A stretch of 64,000 nt of DNA from Pseudoalteromonas sp. R3 (GTDB lineage: Bacteria > Pseudomonadota > Gammaproteobacteria > Enterobacterales > Alteromonadaceae), in the NCBI RefSeq assembly GCF_004014715.1, contig NZ_CP034834.1:682001-746000 (forward strand). Reading direction: 5' to 3'. Position 1 is the stretch's first letter, and every line of letters begins with the position of its first letter. This document shows, piece after piece, positions 36,172-44,852 of this stretch. The translations under genes and the position numbers were made by a program. Under the pieces are notes generated by a model. That model saw nothing but the letters and a program-made list of their open reading frames with translations, ran no database searches and was not told where the DNA came from.

Positions 36172-37191
36172 CTATGGCGCTGGTTGGTGTGCCTGAGCAT
36201 CAAGCCACGCTATTAAAGCGTCCAGCGCGCCCGGCGCAAAGTCGTCTTCGGTGAGGTACAAAGCGGCCCTTACTGGCAGGTCAGTTTTTAGCAGGCTATG
36301 AGAGGCATTGCTGATGACCTTTTGTGTGAGCTTGTCTGGTGCACCTATGGTGCTGGCAAATATCTGTTGGCTGTGATCAACATCAACCCGGGTGTCGGAA
36401 TCGCCAAACAGGGCGAGCAGTGGGAAATGGATCTGAGAAAAACCCAAGCTGACATCTGAGTCTATATTGGTCCGGACAAAGTTGAAGCGGGCTTCGTCTT
36501 CCAAAGGAGTGCCCATAAAAGGATGCAAATGCAGATCACTGCCTTGATAAGTGTCATACCCGGATTTTATCAGCTGGTACTCTATTTCATTTAATTCTGA
36601 AATTTCCGGCCACACCGAGTGGTCATCGGCATGGATCTTTTGTTCATCTATCAGGCGCAACCACATCGTATATTTGCTCTGCTCTCGCCAGTTTGCCGCG
36701 CCTCCCACTAAAGCTGCAAATTCAATCTCAGGTTCACTGTGCAGTTCGGCCAGTACCCAGCTTGCCTGGCTAAAACCAACCACGCCAATTGGATTATCCG
36801 GGTAACCATTGTCGCGCAAGTAGCGAATTGCGCTACGTACTTCCTCTGCGCGTTGAGGCATGGTTTGAGCCAGCCAGTTTCCGGTTGACTCGCCAATTCC
36901 GGGTTTACTCCACGACATGGTGGCATATCGTTTGCGGGTTAAAGTGTTGATAACAGGGTCAAAGTATCCGTTGGCACTATGATCCATCGCGCCATCGCCG
37001 TGGACAAGCAGGATGATTGCATCATGACTTTTATGTACATGTGGCACGACCAGCCTGGCATCTAAGGTGTTTGTGTTTGCGCTGAATGCAACGTAGCGCT
37101 CTTCGACGTGTTCCTTGTTATTGTTATGGCATCCGCCAAGTAAGCAGCACAAAAAGGTAATAAAAACAGCAGTATTCCATCTGGGTATCAT
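36172..37191 (-). CDS. Alpha/beta-hydrolase lipoprotein
   Basis: A 339-residue lipoprotein (CCLLGGC lipobox) with an alpha/beta-hydrolase fold: oxyanion VHGDGAMDHS, nucleophile elbow VGFSQASW, Asp in GDSDTRVD, and catalytic His in NASHSLL. The start at 37191 with AAAGGAGAGATC is chosen; the longer frame adds 26 residues. These secreted esterases/acylhydrolases act on short-chain esters or acyl-peptides; substrate unknown. It lies after a 130-bp gap from the membrane protein at 35449, possibly a separate unit. Confidence 0.75.
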   Translation of the reverse strand: MIPRWNTAVFITFLCCLLGGCHNNNKEHVEERYVAFSANTNTLDARLVVPHVHKSHDAIILLVHGDGAMDHSANGYFDPVINTLTRKRYATMSWSKPGIGESTGNWLAQTMPQRAEEVRSAIRYLRDNGYPDNPIGVVGFSQASWVLAELHSEPEIEFAALVGGAANWREQSKYTMWLRLIDEQKIHADDHSVWPEISELNEIEYQLIKSGYDTYQGSDLHLHPFMGTPLEDEARFNFVRTNIDSDVSLGFSQIHFPLLALFGDSDTRVDVDHSQQIFASTIGAPDKLTQKVISNASHSLLKTDLPVRAALYLTEDDFAPGALDALIAWLDAQAHQPAP

Positions 37192-37623
37192 GATCTCTCC
37201 TTTTATAAACTGATACCAACGCATGCGATAATTTTGAGCATATAAAGAGTTGGTACATTCAAATATCATCAGGTGTCTACCATATAGAAGGATCTCCCCG
37301 ATGAGTGTTAAGCAGTGTGGAAAGTTGTAAGCTGCTGTAAAATTTCAGGTCAGGTACATCTTTGTGTAAGCGGCATCGACTTCCGCTTTGCCTTCCACTG
37401 AGACGCACAGGCATTTGTAATGCCCTGACAGGCAAGCCGTGAAAATGGCCAGGCATATATTACATCAACCCTGACTTTATTATTGCACAGCTGCAAAAGT
37501 GTTTATCTACATGTTTTATTATCATTTCCTGAGAAATAATCTACAGTGTGTTTTCAGAGCGTGTTGCTATTGCATACACAGGCGTTGTCTAAGCTATCAT
37601 TTAATTCTGGAGGGTAAAGCTCG
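37192..37623. other. Intergenic stretch without a detected gene
   Basis: 432 bp between divergent genes. It must hold the promoters of the hydrolase lipoprotein and the DJ-1 gene. Only a short hairpin, GGCATT-TGT-AATGCC (37410-37424), stands out. No coding frame with a ribosome binding site was seen. Confidence 0.5.
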
Positions 37624-38298
37624 ATGAAAAAAGTACTAATACCGGTCACCAACCATGCAACCTTAGGCGAAACAGATCAGGCCAATGGGACCTATGCCCC
37701 GGAGTTGACACATGTAGTGCATGTACTCAAAGCACAGGGGATCGCCTTTGACTTGGCTTCTCTTAGTGGTGGTCATGCTCCTCTGTATGGCACTGACATA
37801 GAAGGAGATGAGGTTAATCAGCAGATGCTCGCCGATACTGAGCTTCAGGCTAAGATTGCGAATACGCTGAGCGTATCTGAGCTTGATATCAGTGACTATG
37901 ACGCCATTTTTTACCCGGGTGGTTTCGGGCTGCTTAGCGACTTAGCGACAGACAGCCAGTTTGCTGAACTGGCAGCAACACATTATGAAGCCGGCGGAGT
38001 CATTGCTGCAGTGTGTCATGGGCCCGCCGCTTTGCTGCCTATTACATTAAGTAATGGTGAAGCGCTCATCGCTGATAAATCGGTGACCTGTTTTACCCGT
38101 GAAGAAGAAATCGATTTTGGTACCATCAATGACATTCCTTTCCTGCTTGAAGAAGCAATAGCTCGAAAAGCGGCGCAGTATCGTAAAGTTCAGCCTTGGC
38201 AGGAATTAGTGATTGAAGACGCACGCCTGATCACAGGTCAAAACCCAGCCAGCGCTCATGCCGTGGGTGTGGCACTGGTAAAACATCTTGCACAGTAA
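37624..38298 (+). CDS. DJ-1/PfpI-type glutamine amidotransferase-like protein (Hsp31-like)
   Basis: A 224-residue protein of the Hsp31/YhbO part of the DJ-1 superfamily, related to glyoxalase III and protein deglycase chaperones. Signatures: SLSGGHAPLYGTDIEGDEVN, the PGGFGLLSDL acid loop and the nucleophile elbow AAVCHGPAALLP. It acts in the cytoplasm, probably on methylglyoxal or glycated amines. GGAGG lies ten bases before the ATG. The GST gene 78 bp downstream in the same direction fits an electrophile-detoxification pair. Confidence 0.8.
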   Translation: MKKVLIPVTNHATLGETDQANGTYAPELTHVVHVLKAQGIAFDLASLSGGHAPLYGTDIEGDEVNQQMLADTELQAKIANTLSVSELDISDYDAIFYPGGFGLLSDLATDSQFAELAATHYEAGGVIAAVCHGPAALLPITLSNGEALIADKSVTCFTREEEIDFGTINDIPFLLEEAIARKAAQYRKVQPWQELVIEDARLITGQNPASAHAVGVALVKHLAQ

Positions 38299-38376
38299 TT
38301 GCTGCGATTATTAACAGGCATTGTCAGTGCCTTACAGCATCTGGCAGGCCTCTTCTGATAAGGAATCCATGTATCC

Positions 38377-38985
38377 ATGATTAAGGTACATCATCTCAAC
38401 CAATCACGATCAACCCGGGTATTGTGGCTGCTCGAAGAACTTAAGTTACCCTATGAAGTAGTACACCATGAAAGGGACGCGCAAACCAGGCTGGCACCGG
38501 CGAGTCTGGGTGAGGTTCATCCGCTGAATAAAGCTCCGGTTATTGAACACAATGGTCTGGTATTGTGTGAATCGGGCGCGGTGATGGAGTATCTGCTCGA
38601 TCAGGCCGACTCAACGAGTTTACGTCCTGAAAAAGGCGACGCCCATTACTATCAATATCTGGAATGGTCTCATTTTGCGGAAGGGTCACTGGCGCTACCT
38701 GTGATCACCACCCTGCTGATGCAGATGGAACAGCGCGAAGGCACAGCGCCAATGGATGGGTATATTGCCAAAGAGCTGGCACTGGACTTGGGGTACATCG
38801 AAGCGACGCTGACAAAGCAGGCGTTTTTTGCAGGTCCGCAGTTTAGTGCGGCAGACATTATGATGACCATTACCCTGGAATTTGCTGCCAACCTCAACCT
38901 GCTGAATGATAAACCTCAGATACAAGGCTATCTTAACAAAGTGCAAAGTCGCGAGGCGTATCAGGCCGCCAGAAAACTGGGCTAA
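38377..38985 (+). CDS. Glutathione S-transferase
   Basis: A 202-residue soluble GST: thioredoxin-like N-terminal domain (1-80; SRSTRVLWLLEEL with the catalytic Ser/Tyr region, NKAPVIEH cis-proline and ESGAVMEYL glutathione site) and an all-helical C-terminal domain (about 90-200; FSAADIMMTITLEF). The ATG overlaps the stop of a three-codon minicistron (ATG TAT CCA TGA, 38369-38380), whose own spacing to AAGGA is better (four bases against twelve), so re-initiation or coupling is possible. Followed by a good terminator. Confidence 0.9.
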   Translation: MIKVHHLNQSRSTRVLWLLEELKLPYEVVHHERDAQTRLAPASLGEVHPLNKAPVIEHNGLVLCESGAVMEYLLDQADSTSLRPEKGDAHYYQYLEWSHFAEGSLALPVITTLLMQMEQREGTAPMDGYIAKELALDLGYIEATLTKQAFFAGPQFSAADIMMTITLEFAANLNLLNDKPQIQGYLNKVQSREAYQAARKLG

Positions 38986-39000
38986 ATCATTTCACTATCG

Positions 39001-39033
39001 TCTGCTCTGTAGTGTGCGGAGCAGATATTTTTT
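39001..39033 (+). terminator. Rho-independent terminator after the GST gene
   Basis: TCTGCTC (39001-39007) pairs with GAGCAGA (39019-39025), followed by TATTTTTT. Sixteen bases after the GST stop. Confidence 0.8.
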
Positions 39034-39163
39034 CAGGGCCGTTTTGCACGGGCTCATGATGCAGCATATGACGAGCAAAAAGTGACTGATCTGATCCAGG
39101 TTCTGGAGACCTTTCGCCAGCATCATGGGTTTGCCGCTGTCAGATGACAGCGGCACCTGATTG

Positions 39164-39664
39164 CTACTCGAAACGAGAGAACTGATTGAAAAAAGCGAGC
39201 TGAGCCGGATGAGTTAAGGCTTTGGGACGCAGCGCCTGTACCTGAGGGATGATATCCGCCTTATCCAGCCCAAGTTGATACATGATCAACCCAATGACCA
39301 TTCCTGTACGCCCTGAACCGCCTTTGCAGTGAACCGCAACAGAGCCTTGTTCAGACAAAATTGCTTTGAGCGTCGGCCAGCTCTGTGCAAACGCCTGCGT
39401 AAAATCTTTATTAGGTGGCGCATCGTCTGCGATCGGCAGTTGAAACCATGACATACCAAGGGCATCACACACCTGAGGTAACGCTGTTGCTTCGTTGCTT
39501 TCTAATTCTGAAGGATACATGAGTGTCACAATAGCCTGTGCGCCGGCATCGTGCAGTTGCTGTACGGATTCTGTCAGTGGTGTGCCCTTAGTACCCGGGC
39601 AAGGCGTAAATAATAACGCTGCACCTGTGTCTAAATGCAGCGTATCAAACGGATGTGAGGTCAT
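39164..39664 (-). CDS. Protein-tyrosine/dual-specificity phosphatase (CDKN3-like)
   Basis: A 166-residue cysteine phosphatase. The P-loop VHCKGGSGRTG holds nucleophile Cys113 and Arg119; the general acid Asp is probably in the LPIADDAPPN loop (about 77-85). The family includes KAP/CDKN3-like and bacterial tyrosine phosphatases acting on phosphoproteins or phosphoinositides. Its ATG starts immediately after the TAA of the chemoreceptor gene (no gap), so the two are co-translated. Followed at 39133-39154 by a perfect hairpin. Confidence 0.85.
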   Translation of the reverse strand: MTSHPFDTLHLDTGAALLFTPCPGTKGTPLTESVQQLHDAGAQAIVTLMYPSELESNEATALPQVCDALGMSWFQLPIADDAPPNKDFTQAFAQSWPTLKAILSEQGSVAVHCKGGSGRTGMVIGLIMYQLGLDKADIIPQVQALRPKALTHPAQLAFFNQFSRFE

Positions 39665-41656
39665 TTAGTTTGTCTGTTCCTGTACTTTATAACGGTCAAT
39701 TAATTCATCCATATCCATTGCGGCTTCTGCGATATTAGAGGCCGCCACAGCAATTTGTTCGGCTCCGGTCACATTTTCGGTTGCCTTGGCAAAAATTTCT
39801 ACAATATGCCGACTAACTTCGTCAATGGCATTGCTTTGCTGCTGAGTGTTCACTGACACAGAATCTGTCACTGATTCTACCTGTTTCGCCTGTTCGACGA
39901 TTTTGCCTAAGGCTTCTTTGATTAACTCGGCACGCTGGGCAGCCTGCATGGCGTTATCCTTACCCTGAGTGATTACATCTGATGCTGATTGTGCGCTGCT
40001 TTGCAGTTCGTTGACCAAAGCCGAGATTTCTTCGGTGGATTGCTGAGTTCTGCTGGCCAGGCTACGTACTTCATCGGCAACCACGGCAAAACCACGCCCC
40101 TGCTCACCTGCCCGGGCAGCTTCAATGGCGGCATTTAACGCAAGTAAATTGGTCTGCTCTGCGATACTCTTGATCATATCAACCATGCTGGAAATACTGC
40201 CCACCCGTTCGTTCAGCGCATCGACGGATGTCGCAGACTTTTCCATATCAAAGGAGGCTTGTTGGATCACCGATACCGCATCTGTGACGACTTTCTGACC
40301 ATTAACCGATTCCTCAGTAACGGACTTTGCCGCGGCAGCATTTTCTAACATAGAATTGGCAATAACCTGGATATTAGCGCTCATTTGCTCAGCCGCTGAG
40401 GCGATAGTCTGCACACCTGATTGCTGCTCAACCAAATTGGTCTGGCTCTGGCTGATGGCACAGGCGGTTTCATGTGTAGAGGTTGCAATCTTGCGTGATG
40501 CACGCCCGAATTCAATCAAGTCTTCTTCAAACTGTTGGGTCAGTCGGTTAATGTCTTTTGCCGAATTGCCCAAATCGTCAGAACTTAAAATATCGATTTC
40601 ATGTGCCAGGTTTCGATTGTTAATCGCAATAGCAATCCCCTCAGCAATTTTTACTGACTGCTGATGGCGAAGACGGATTGATATAAACAGGGCCGCTGTG
40701 ATCAGCAAACCTATCACCAGAATAATCAGCTCAACCACCAGAATGGTCACCGCCGTTTCCTGAATGTCTATGGCTGTTTTATCAACAAGTGTTAAGGCTT
40801 TTTCCTCGGCCTCTTTCAGGGCGTTAATACGCCGAGTGGCGGCTTCAAACCAGGCTTCTGGATCTTGCCCAAACCCAGAATCCCGATCTGCGACGGCGGC
40901 TCTGAAAGCATCAACGTTTTTCATGGCACTGCTGTTTAACGCTGTGGAAAACATGGCTTTCATTTGTGGGGGAGACGCTTCTAGTGCTTCAGCTAGATAA
41001 ACCTCTTGTTTGGTGTGAAGTTGGGTATAGCGGGTTCGAAGTGCCGGAGTAAATCTATCTTGTGCAAATACATTGCTCAGAACGGCACGCTCTATACCGG
41101 CAGATTCTTTGGCGCTGGAGAAATTGTATATCGCCATTAATTCAGTGGCGACGATATAATCCCGGCTCAGGCGCGCTGCAGTGATGACAATATGCAAGCC
41201 CTGGTTGTTTATGTCGGTGTAGTACTTTAAAGCTTCAGGCAGGCTCATAGAGAGCGCACTTACTTTACGCCTTACATTGTCGAGCTGGTTAAATTTTTGC
41301 AAAAATGTGTTGATCTCACGCGTCATTTCATCCGACAAATCCCAGTTCACCACCTCGCTTTTAAGCTTACTGAGCTTGCTTTCGGTTAAACGGCGCTGCT
41401 GCGTCAGGTTGCTTTGAAATTTTTGGCCTTGTGAGCCGATAAACCCGGCTGAAGCACCTCGTTCTTTCTGTGTTTCGTGAATCAGCGCGAGTACCGCGTG
41501 GCTCAAAAAGGCATTATATTCGGCGTCGTATGCATCATTCATGCGTTTCGCTGATACCGATACATCATAAAAAATGACGCCACCGAGCAACAAACAGGGA
41601 AGTAATACGACAAGGGTTAAATGGCTGGAAATGGTTTTAGCTATTGTTCTCAGCAT
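39665..41656 (-). CDS. Methyl-accepting chemotaxis protein with NIT sensor domain
   Basis: A 663-residue chemoreceptor: span 1 (about 12-32), a periplasmic all-helical NIT domain (about 45-295; [19 protein letters not shown] is its hallmark), span 2 (about 300-325), a HAMP-like linker, and a cytoplasmic signalling domain with the hairpin tip [18 protein letters not shown] (about 490-510). NIT domains sense nitrate and nitrite. The C-terminus lacks the CheR/CheB pentapeptide NWETF (it ends KVQEQTN). Co-transcribed with the tyrosine phosphatase gene, an unusual partner. No other che genes are in the window. Confidence 0.9.
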   Translation of the reverse strand: MLRTIAKTISSHLTLVVLLPCLLLGGVIFYDVSVSAKRMNDAYDAEYNAFLSHAVLALIHETQKERGASAGFIGSQGQKFQSNLTQQRRLTESKLSKLKSEVVNWDLSDEMTREINTFLQKFNQLDNVRRKVSALSMSLPEALKYYTDINNQGLHIVITAARLSRDYIVATELMAIYNFSSAKESAGIERAVLSNVFAQDRFTPALRTRYTQLHTKQEVYLAEALEASPPQMKAMFSTALNSSAMKNVDAFRAAVADRDSGFGQDPEAWFEAATRRINALKEAEEKALTLVDKTAIDIQETAVTILVVELIILVIGLLITAALFISIRLRHQQSVKIAEGIAIAINNRNLAHEIDILSSDDLGNSAKDINRLTQQFEEDLIEFGRASRKIATSTHETACAISQSQTNLVEQQSGVQTIASAAEQMSANIQVIANSMLENAAAAKSVTEESVNGQKVVTDAVSVIQQASFDMEKSATSVDALNERVGSISSMVDMIKSIAEQTNLLALNAAIEAARAGEQGRGFAVVADEVRSLASRTQQSTEEISALVNELQSSAQSASDVITQGKDNAMQAAQRAELIKEALGKIVEQAKQVESVTDSVSVNTQQQSNAIDEVSRHIVEIFAKATENVTGAEQIAVAASNIAEAAMDMDELIDRYKVQEQTN

Positions 41657-41880
41657 GCACGACTCACTTCTGGGGGTTAAAGCGGGAATAGCTGTTAAAA
41701 ATTATAGTGCGAAGAGCCAAAATTGGATCACTTTGCAGCCACACTATTGCACAAATTAATGCTCTAAAGCTAGTAACTTGCTAACATTTAATAAGAAAAA
41801 AATACTATGAGCCTGTTATGGGGACGATAAGTGATGTCGTAGAGTGCATGGAAAAGTAAGCTGTTTTGATGGTGGATGAG

Positions 41881-41918
41881 AAAAGTGCCACAGAACAAAG
41901 AACGACTGTGACACTTTT
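41881..41918 (-). terminator. Terminator after the DUF2141 gene
   Basis: AAAAGTG-c-CACAG (41881-41893) pairs with CTGTG-a-CACTTTT (41906-41918), one mismatch in a 12-bp stem, five bases after the DUF2141 stop; the minus strand then reads TTTTCTC. Confidence 0.65.
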
Positions 41919-41922
41919 TCTG

Positions 41923-42348
41923 TCAACGCAGTCTTATTTCTAAGTTCTGATTGTGCTGCGTGATCTGTACTGCCAGCTGCGGAAACTGTGGGATGCCGGC
42001 AAGCAGCTCATTATTGCTAAAACCATAAGGCTCTGTTGGCAAGCCAAAACGATTGCGATTTAGCCGCCCATCGCCATTGAGATCCTGATAAACCATAAAG
42101 CTGTATTGTCCGGGTTCTACATTATGCAGCGTGAGCTCAGGCTGAGTGTCTGACACCTGTTGCTGTGCAACCCGCCAGGCTCGTTGTTGTAAAAATCCTG
42201 CTGCCGAGTCATAGGCTACCAGCTTTAGGGTGCCTGACTGGTGCGCCAGGCCGCTGAACGTAATAGTCAGATCCTGTGCCATTGCACTGGCCGAAAGTGC
42301 ACCAAGTATGCAGGCAATGGCGGTAGTGCGAGTCAGATGTTTAGTCAT
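41923..42348 (-). CDS. Exported DUF2141 protein
   Basis: A 141-residue exported protein. Signal peptide MTKHLTRTTAIACILGALSA and SAMAQ end near residue 25. The mature part has the DUF2141 hallmark YQDLNGDGRLNRNRFGLPTEPYGFSNN, a calcium-loop-like DxNxDG segment. Function unknown; the family is common in marine bacteria and Bacteroidetes and has an immunoglobulin-like fold. The start at 42348 with AGGATAAC is chosen over an upstream ATG eight codons earlier. A Pho-box-like site lies 81 bp upstream. Confidence 0.8.
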   Translation of the reverse strand: MTKHLTRTTAIACILGALSASAMAQDLTITFSGLAHQSGTLKLVAYDSAAGFLQQRAWRVAQQQVSDTQPELTLHNVEPGQYSFMVYQDLNGDGRLNRNRFGLPTEPYGFSNNELLAGIPQFPQLAVQITQHNQNLEIRLR

Positions 42349-42428
42349 GTTAGTTATCCTTTGCTGAATCAATTTGTTGATGGGATAACTTTACGAAATG
42401 AAGCGGGTGGTAGCATGTGTGATCTGTC

Positions 42429-42446
42429 ATGACAATGGCATGACAG
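42429..42446 (-). promoter_or_regulatory. Pho-box-like site upstream of the DUF2141 gene
   Basis: Read on the minus strand, CTGTCATGCCATTGTCAT has two 7-mers spaced as in PhoB boxes (CTGTCAT, four bases, T/CTGTCAT), differing from the consensus in the first base of the second half and in the GC content of the spacer. The same DNA is also a perfect dyad with 10-bp arms (42422-42431 and 42439-42448). PhoB control is possible, not shown. Confidence 0.4.
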
Positions 42447-42651
42447 ATGTCATTTGTGTCCAAAGATGTCATGTTTTAGCGGTGGTTTCAATTGATCCAC
42501 TTTGCTTGCTAACTCGTACCTTTATAGCGTCCCTTTGCTGTGATATGACCAGCAGGTTGGGCCTGAATAATTTTGTCTCAATATCTTTGCAAGGTAACAC
42601 AGCTTACCCTATGTTTAGGGCTGGTTAAGCCTTGGTGATAAGGAAATATGA

Positions 42652-43269
42652 ATGGCTGATTTAACGGTAAAAGGTGTGATTTTTGATTTGGACGGCACCT
42701 TAGTAACCTCTACCCTCGATTTTGCTTTAATTAAGGCGCAAGTTGGCTGCGACCGTGACGCGGATTTACTTGACTATGTCGAGTCTTTACCCTCGCCTTA
42801 CATGCGCGAGGAAGCCATGGCATTGATCCATCAACATGAAATGCAGGATGCACAGCACGCCGAGCCCATCCCCGGTGTGATAGAAACGTTGTCTGTATTA
42901 AAAGCGATGGGCATGCCTATGGCCATTGTCACACGTAACTATTCTAAAGCGGCCAAATTAAAGCTGTCGCGCTGCCAGCTGGGCCTGGATTTCTTGCTGA
43001 CACGCGAAGATGCGCTACCAAAACCTGACCCGCAGGCACTTCATATGGTCGCAGATACCTGGTCGCTGCCTTATCAGCAGTGTGTATATGTAGGCGATTA
43101 CAAGTACGACATCGAGGCAGCGCAACGCGCCAATATGCATGCATGTTTGTTCGCACCACTGGGTATGCCTGAATACGCTGATCAGGCCGATATCATCATT
43201 GAACGCTTTTGTGACCTGCCAGGTGCGCTGGGCTTGCACTATCAGGCTCGCTCTGGCCAGTTGGCCTGA
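42652..43269 (+). CDS. HAD-superfamily hydrolase (phosphoglycolate phosphatase-like)
   Basis: A 205-residue HAD phosphatase with FDLDGTLV (nucleophile Asp and general acid Asp), IVTRNYS (motif II Thr), KPDPQAL (motif III Lys) and VGDYKYDIEAAQRA (motif IV). The small helical cap (about 20-85) places it among subclass IA enzymes such as Gph. Substrate unknown. AAGGA lies before the ATG; an out-of-frame ATG four bases upstream encodes only three codons. Monocistronic. Confidence 0.85.
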   Translation: MADLTVKGVIFDLDGTLVTSTLDFALIKAQVGCDRDADLLDYVESLPSPYMREEAMALIHQHEMQDAQHAEPIPGVIETLSVLKAMGMPMAIVTRNYSKAAKLKLSRCQLGLDFLLTREDALPKPDPQALHMVADTWSLPYQQCVYVGDYKYDIEAAQRANMHACLFAPLGMPEYADQADIIIERFCDLPGALGLHYQARSGQLA

Positions 43270-43381
43270 TTAATTCTTATGGAATGCGTACGATACCGAG
43301 CAATTCTCGTCTGGGTATAGCCCAAAATGCAATGTCTTGTTAGAATCTTGTCCAATTTAATTTGCACAAACGAGAATTAAG

Positions 43382-44107
43382 ATGGGTAGAGCATTTGAAG
43401 TCCGCAAAAACGCCATGGCAAAAACGGCAGCGGCAAAGACCAAAGTAAACTCAAAATATGGTAAAGAGATCTATGTAGTTGCGAAAAACGGTGGTGCAGA
43501 TCCGGATACCAACCTCTCCCTTCGTCGTTTGATCGATAAAGCTAAGAAAGACCAGGTTCCGGCACACGTTATTGAAAAGGCGATTGAAAAAGCAGCTGGT
43601 GGTGCAGGTGAAGATTACTCTCCGGCACGTTACGAAGGGTACGGTCCTGGTAACTGTATGGTGATTGTGGATTGTTTAACTGACAATCCAAACCGTACTA
43701 TCAAGGATGTACGTCTGCCATTCACCAAGACAGACTCTAAAATTGGTAGCCCGGGCTGTGTTGCACACATGTTTGATCACTTTGCTATTCTTGGCTTCGC
43801 CGGTGATGACGATGAAGCGGTACTGGAAGCGCTGATGATGGCGGATGTTGATGTCACCGATGTAGAAGTAGAAGAGGGTCAGGTCTCTGTGTTTGCACCG
43901 CACACTGAATACTTCAAAGCGAAAACTGCACTGATTGAAGCGTTTGAAGGCATCAATTTCGACGTAGACGAAATCACTTGGGTACCGCAAACACACGTTG
44001 AAATCACGGGTGAAGACGATCTGGCAAACTTCGAGAAGTTTATTAACATGCTGGAAGATTGCGACGACGTACAAAACGTGTATCACAACGCGATTGTGAA
44101 GAACTAA
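43382..44107 (+). CDS. YebC/PmpR-family protein (YeeN-like)
   Basis: A 241-residue member of the YebC/TACO1 family, ribosome-associated or DNA-binding proteins; recent work points to relief of ribosome stalling at proline stretches, and PmpR acts as a transcription factor. The N-terminus [30 protein letters not shown] follows the YeeN paralogue pattern. The rest has [23 protein letters not shown] and YEGYGPGN, both usual. Followed by an excellent terminator. Not next to ruvC, unlike canonical yebC. Confidence 0.85.
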   Translation: MGRAFEVRKNAMAKTAAAKTKVNSKYGKEIYVVAKNGGADPDTNLSLRRLIDKAKKDQVPAHVIEKAIEKAAGGAGEDYSPARYEGYGPGNCMVIVDCLTDNPNRTIKDVRLPFTKTDSKIGSPGCVAHMFDHFAILGFAGDDDEAVLEALMMADVDVTDVEVEEGQVSVFAPHTEYFKAKTALIEAFEGINFDVDEITWVPQTHVEITGEDDLANFEKFINMLEDCDDVQNVYHNAIVKN

Positions 44108-44165
44108 ACGAAAATGACGTTGTAATGTGCTTCATGTATGTGAAGCACAACACGCCAATGTTTCT

Positions 44166-44197
44166 AAAAAAGCCGGGCACTGTTGCCCGGCTTTTTT
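44166..44197. terminator. Very strong bidirectional terminator
   Basis: A perfect 13-bp stem (AAAAAAGCCGGGC / GCCCGGCTTTTTT) with loop ACTGTT, 58 bp after the YebC stop and 64 bp after the last tandem peptide gene on the minus strand. Because both flanks have A/T runs it can end transcription from both sides. Confidence 0.9.
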
Positions 44198-44261
44198 GAC
44201 AGGGTACACCTTTGTGCCTGAGTCATTTGTGTATCAGCAACTGCGTGACTTGGACTGCTCA

Positions 44262-44462
44262 TCATAGACAGGTAAATATGTTTTGGAAGGAAGGGCAATC
44301 AATTGTTTCGGGCTTACAATAAGATACCGGCTGACACTGAATTGAACGGCAATCTCTGAAATTTGTAACGTAGCCACCCCCAATCTCAGGGGTCTGGTTG
44401 GCAGAAATGTGCGATTTGGCACAGAGCGACTTCATATTTTTTTTGTATAGCTTTAACTTCAT
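44262..44462 (-). CDS. Leader-type cysteine-rich peptide 1
   Basis: A 66-residue peptide. Residues 1-30 are a leader (MKLKLYKKNMKSLCAKSHIS, then ANQTPEIGGG) shared with two tandem neighbours and a distant fourth copy, ending in a Gly-Gly-type cut site. The predicted core (31-66) has five cysteines at 38, 43, 49, 56 and 65 and ends CL; the last four keep C-x5-C-x6-C as in the neighbours, with longer spacing before the final Cys. One leader residue is an extra Cys (14), unlike the others. CAAAGGA precedes the ATG. Leader and core layout suggests a secreted, processed natural product or disulfide-rich bacteriocin. No modifying enzyme is nearby. Third and last of the tandem array. Confidence 0.7.
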   Translation of the reverse strand: MKLKLYKKNMKSLCAKSHISANQTPEIGGGYVTNFRDCRSIQCQPVSYCKPETIDCPSFQNIFTCL

Positions 44463-44511
44463 ATTTCTGTCCTTTGCTCCGTCATTTGACGTGATTTACA
44501 AGTCCTGTATC

Positions 44512-44543
44512 ACTGCACAGTGACACCTTTATCACTGTGCAGT
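44512..44543. repeat. Intercistronic 12-bp hairpin in the peptide array
   Basis: ACTGCACAGTGA (44512-44523) and its exact complement (44532-44543), 8-base loop, 20 bp after the stop of peptide 2 and 50 bp before the start of peptide 1. No T-run on the minus strand, so it is more likely an attenuator or RNA-stability element tuning expression between peptides than a full terminator. Confidence 0.6.
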
Positions 44544-44562
44544 TAGTCTTACAATGCCAAAA

Positions 44563-44763
44563 TTAAAGACATTGAATGGTTTGGCATAGTGGGCCATCTG
44601 AGGCACATCCGTAGCTCTCGGTACAGCCACCTCTGCGTGTATCACAACGTAAAGAACAGGCCGCACGACTGCCTGCACCGGCGACTTCAGGGGTCTGATT
44701 GGCAGCAATTTGCGAATTCGCTGAGAGTGATTTCATATGTTTTTTATTAAGCTTAAGTTTCAT
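44563..44763 (-). CDS. Leader-type cysteine-rich peptide 2
   Basis: A 66-residue paralogue. The leader (MKLKLNKKHMKSLSANSQIA, ANQTPEVAGA) ends in GA rather than GG before a core with six cysteines (36, 40, 47, 53, 60, 65) spaced C-x3-C-x6-C-x5-C-x6-C-x4-C and a terminal Leu, the same spacing as peptide 3. The core is basic (RRGG, SLRC) and also has Ser/Thr residues that could be dehydrated if a lanthionine enzyme exists. AAAGGTACTG precedes the ATG, matching the untranslated region of peptide 3, so duplication included the 5' region. Confidence 0.75.
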   Translation of the reverse strand: MKLKLNKKHMKSLSANSQIAANQTPEVAGAGSRAACSLRCDTRRGGCTESYGCASDGPLCQTIQCL

Positions 44764-44852
44764 TTTTCAGTACCTTTAATGTGTGATAGAGGTAATTAAC
44801 CTCTGATCCTGTTGAGTTAAAAATTGTAGTGTTATACCTGTAAAAGCAGTGC

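Noticed and set aside
42648..42659. Three-codon minicistron before the HAD gene
   Set aside because: The binding site fits the HAD ATG better (seven bases) than the minicistron ATG (three bases), unlike the GST case.
44234..44422. 62-codon minus-strand frame
   Set aside because: Out-of-frame shadow of peptide gene 1; lacks the shared leader and a ribosome binding site.
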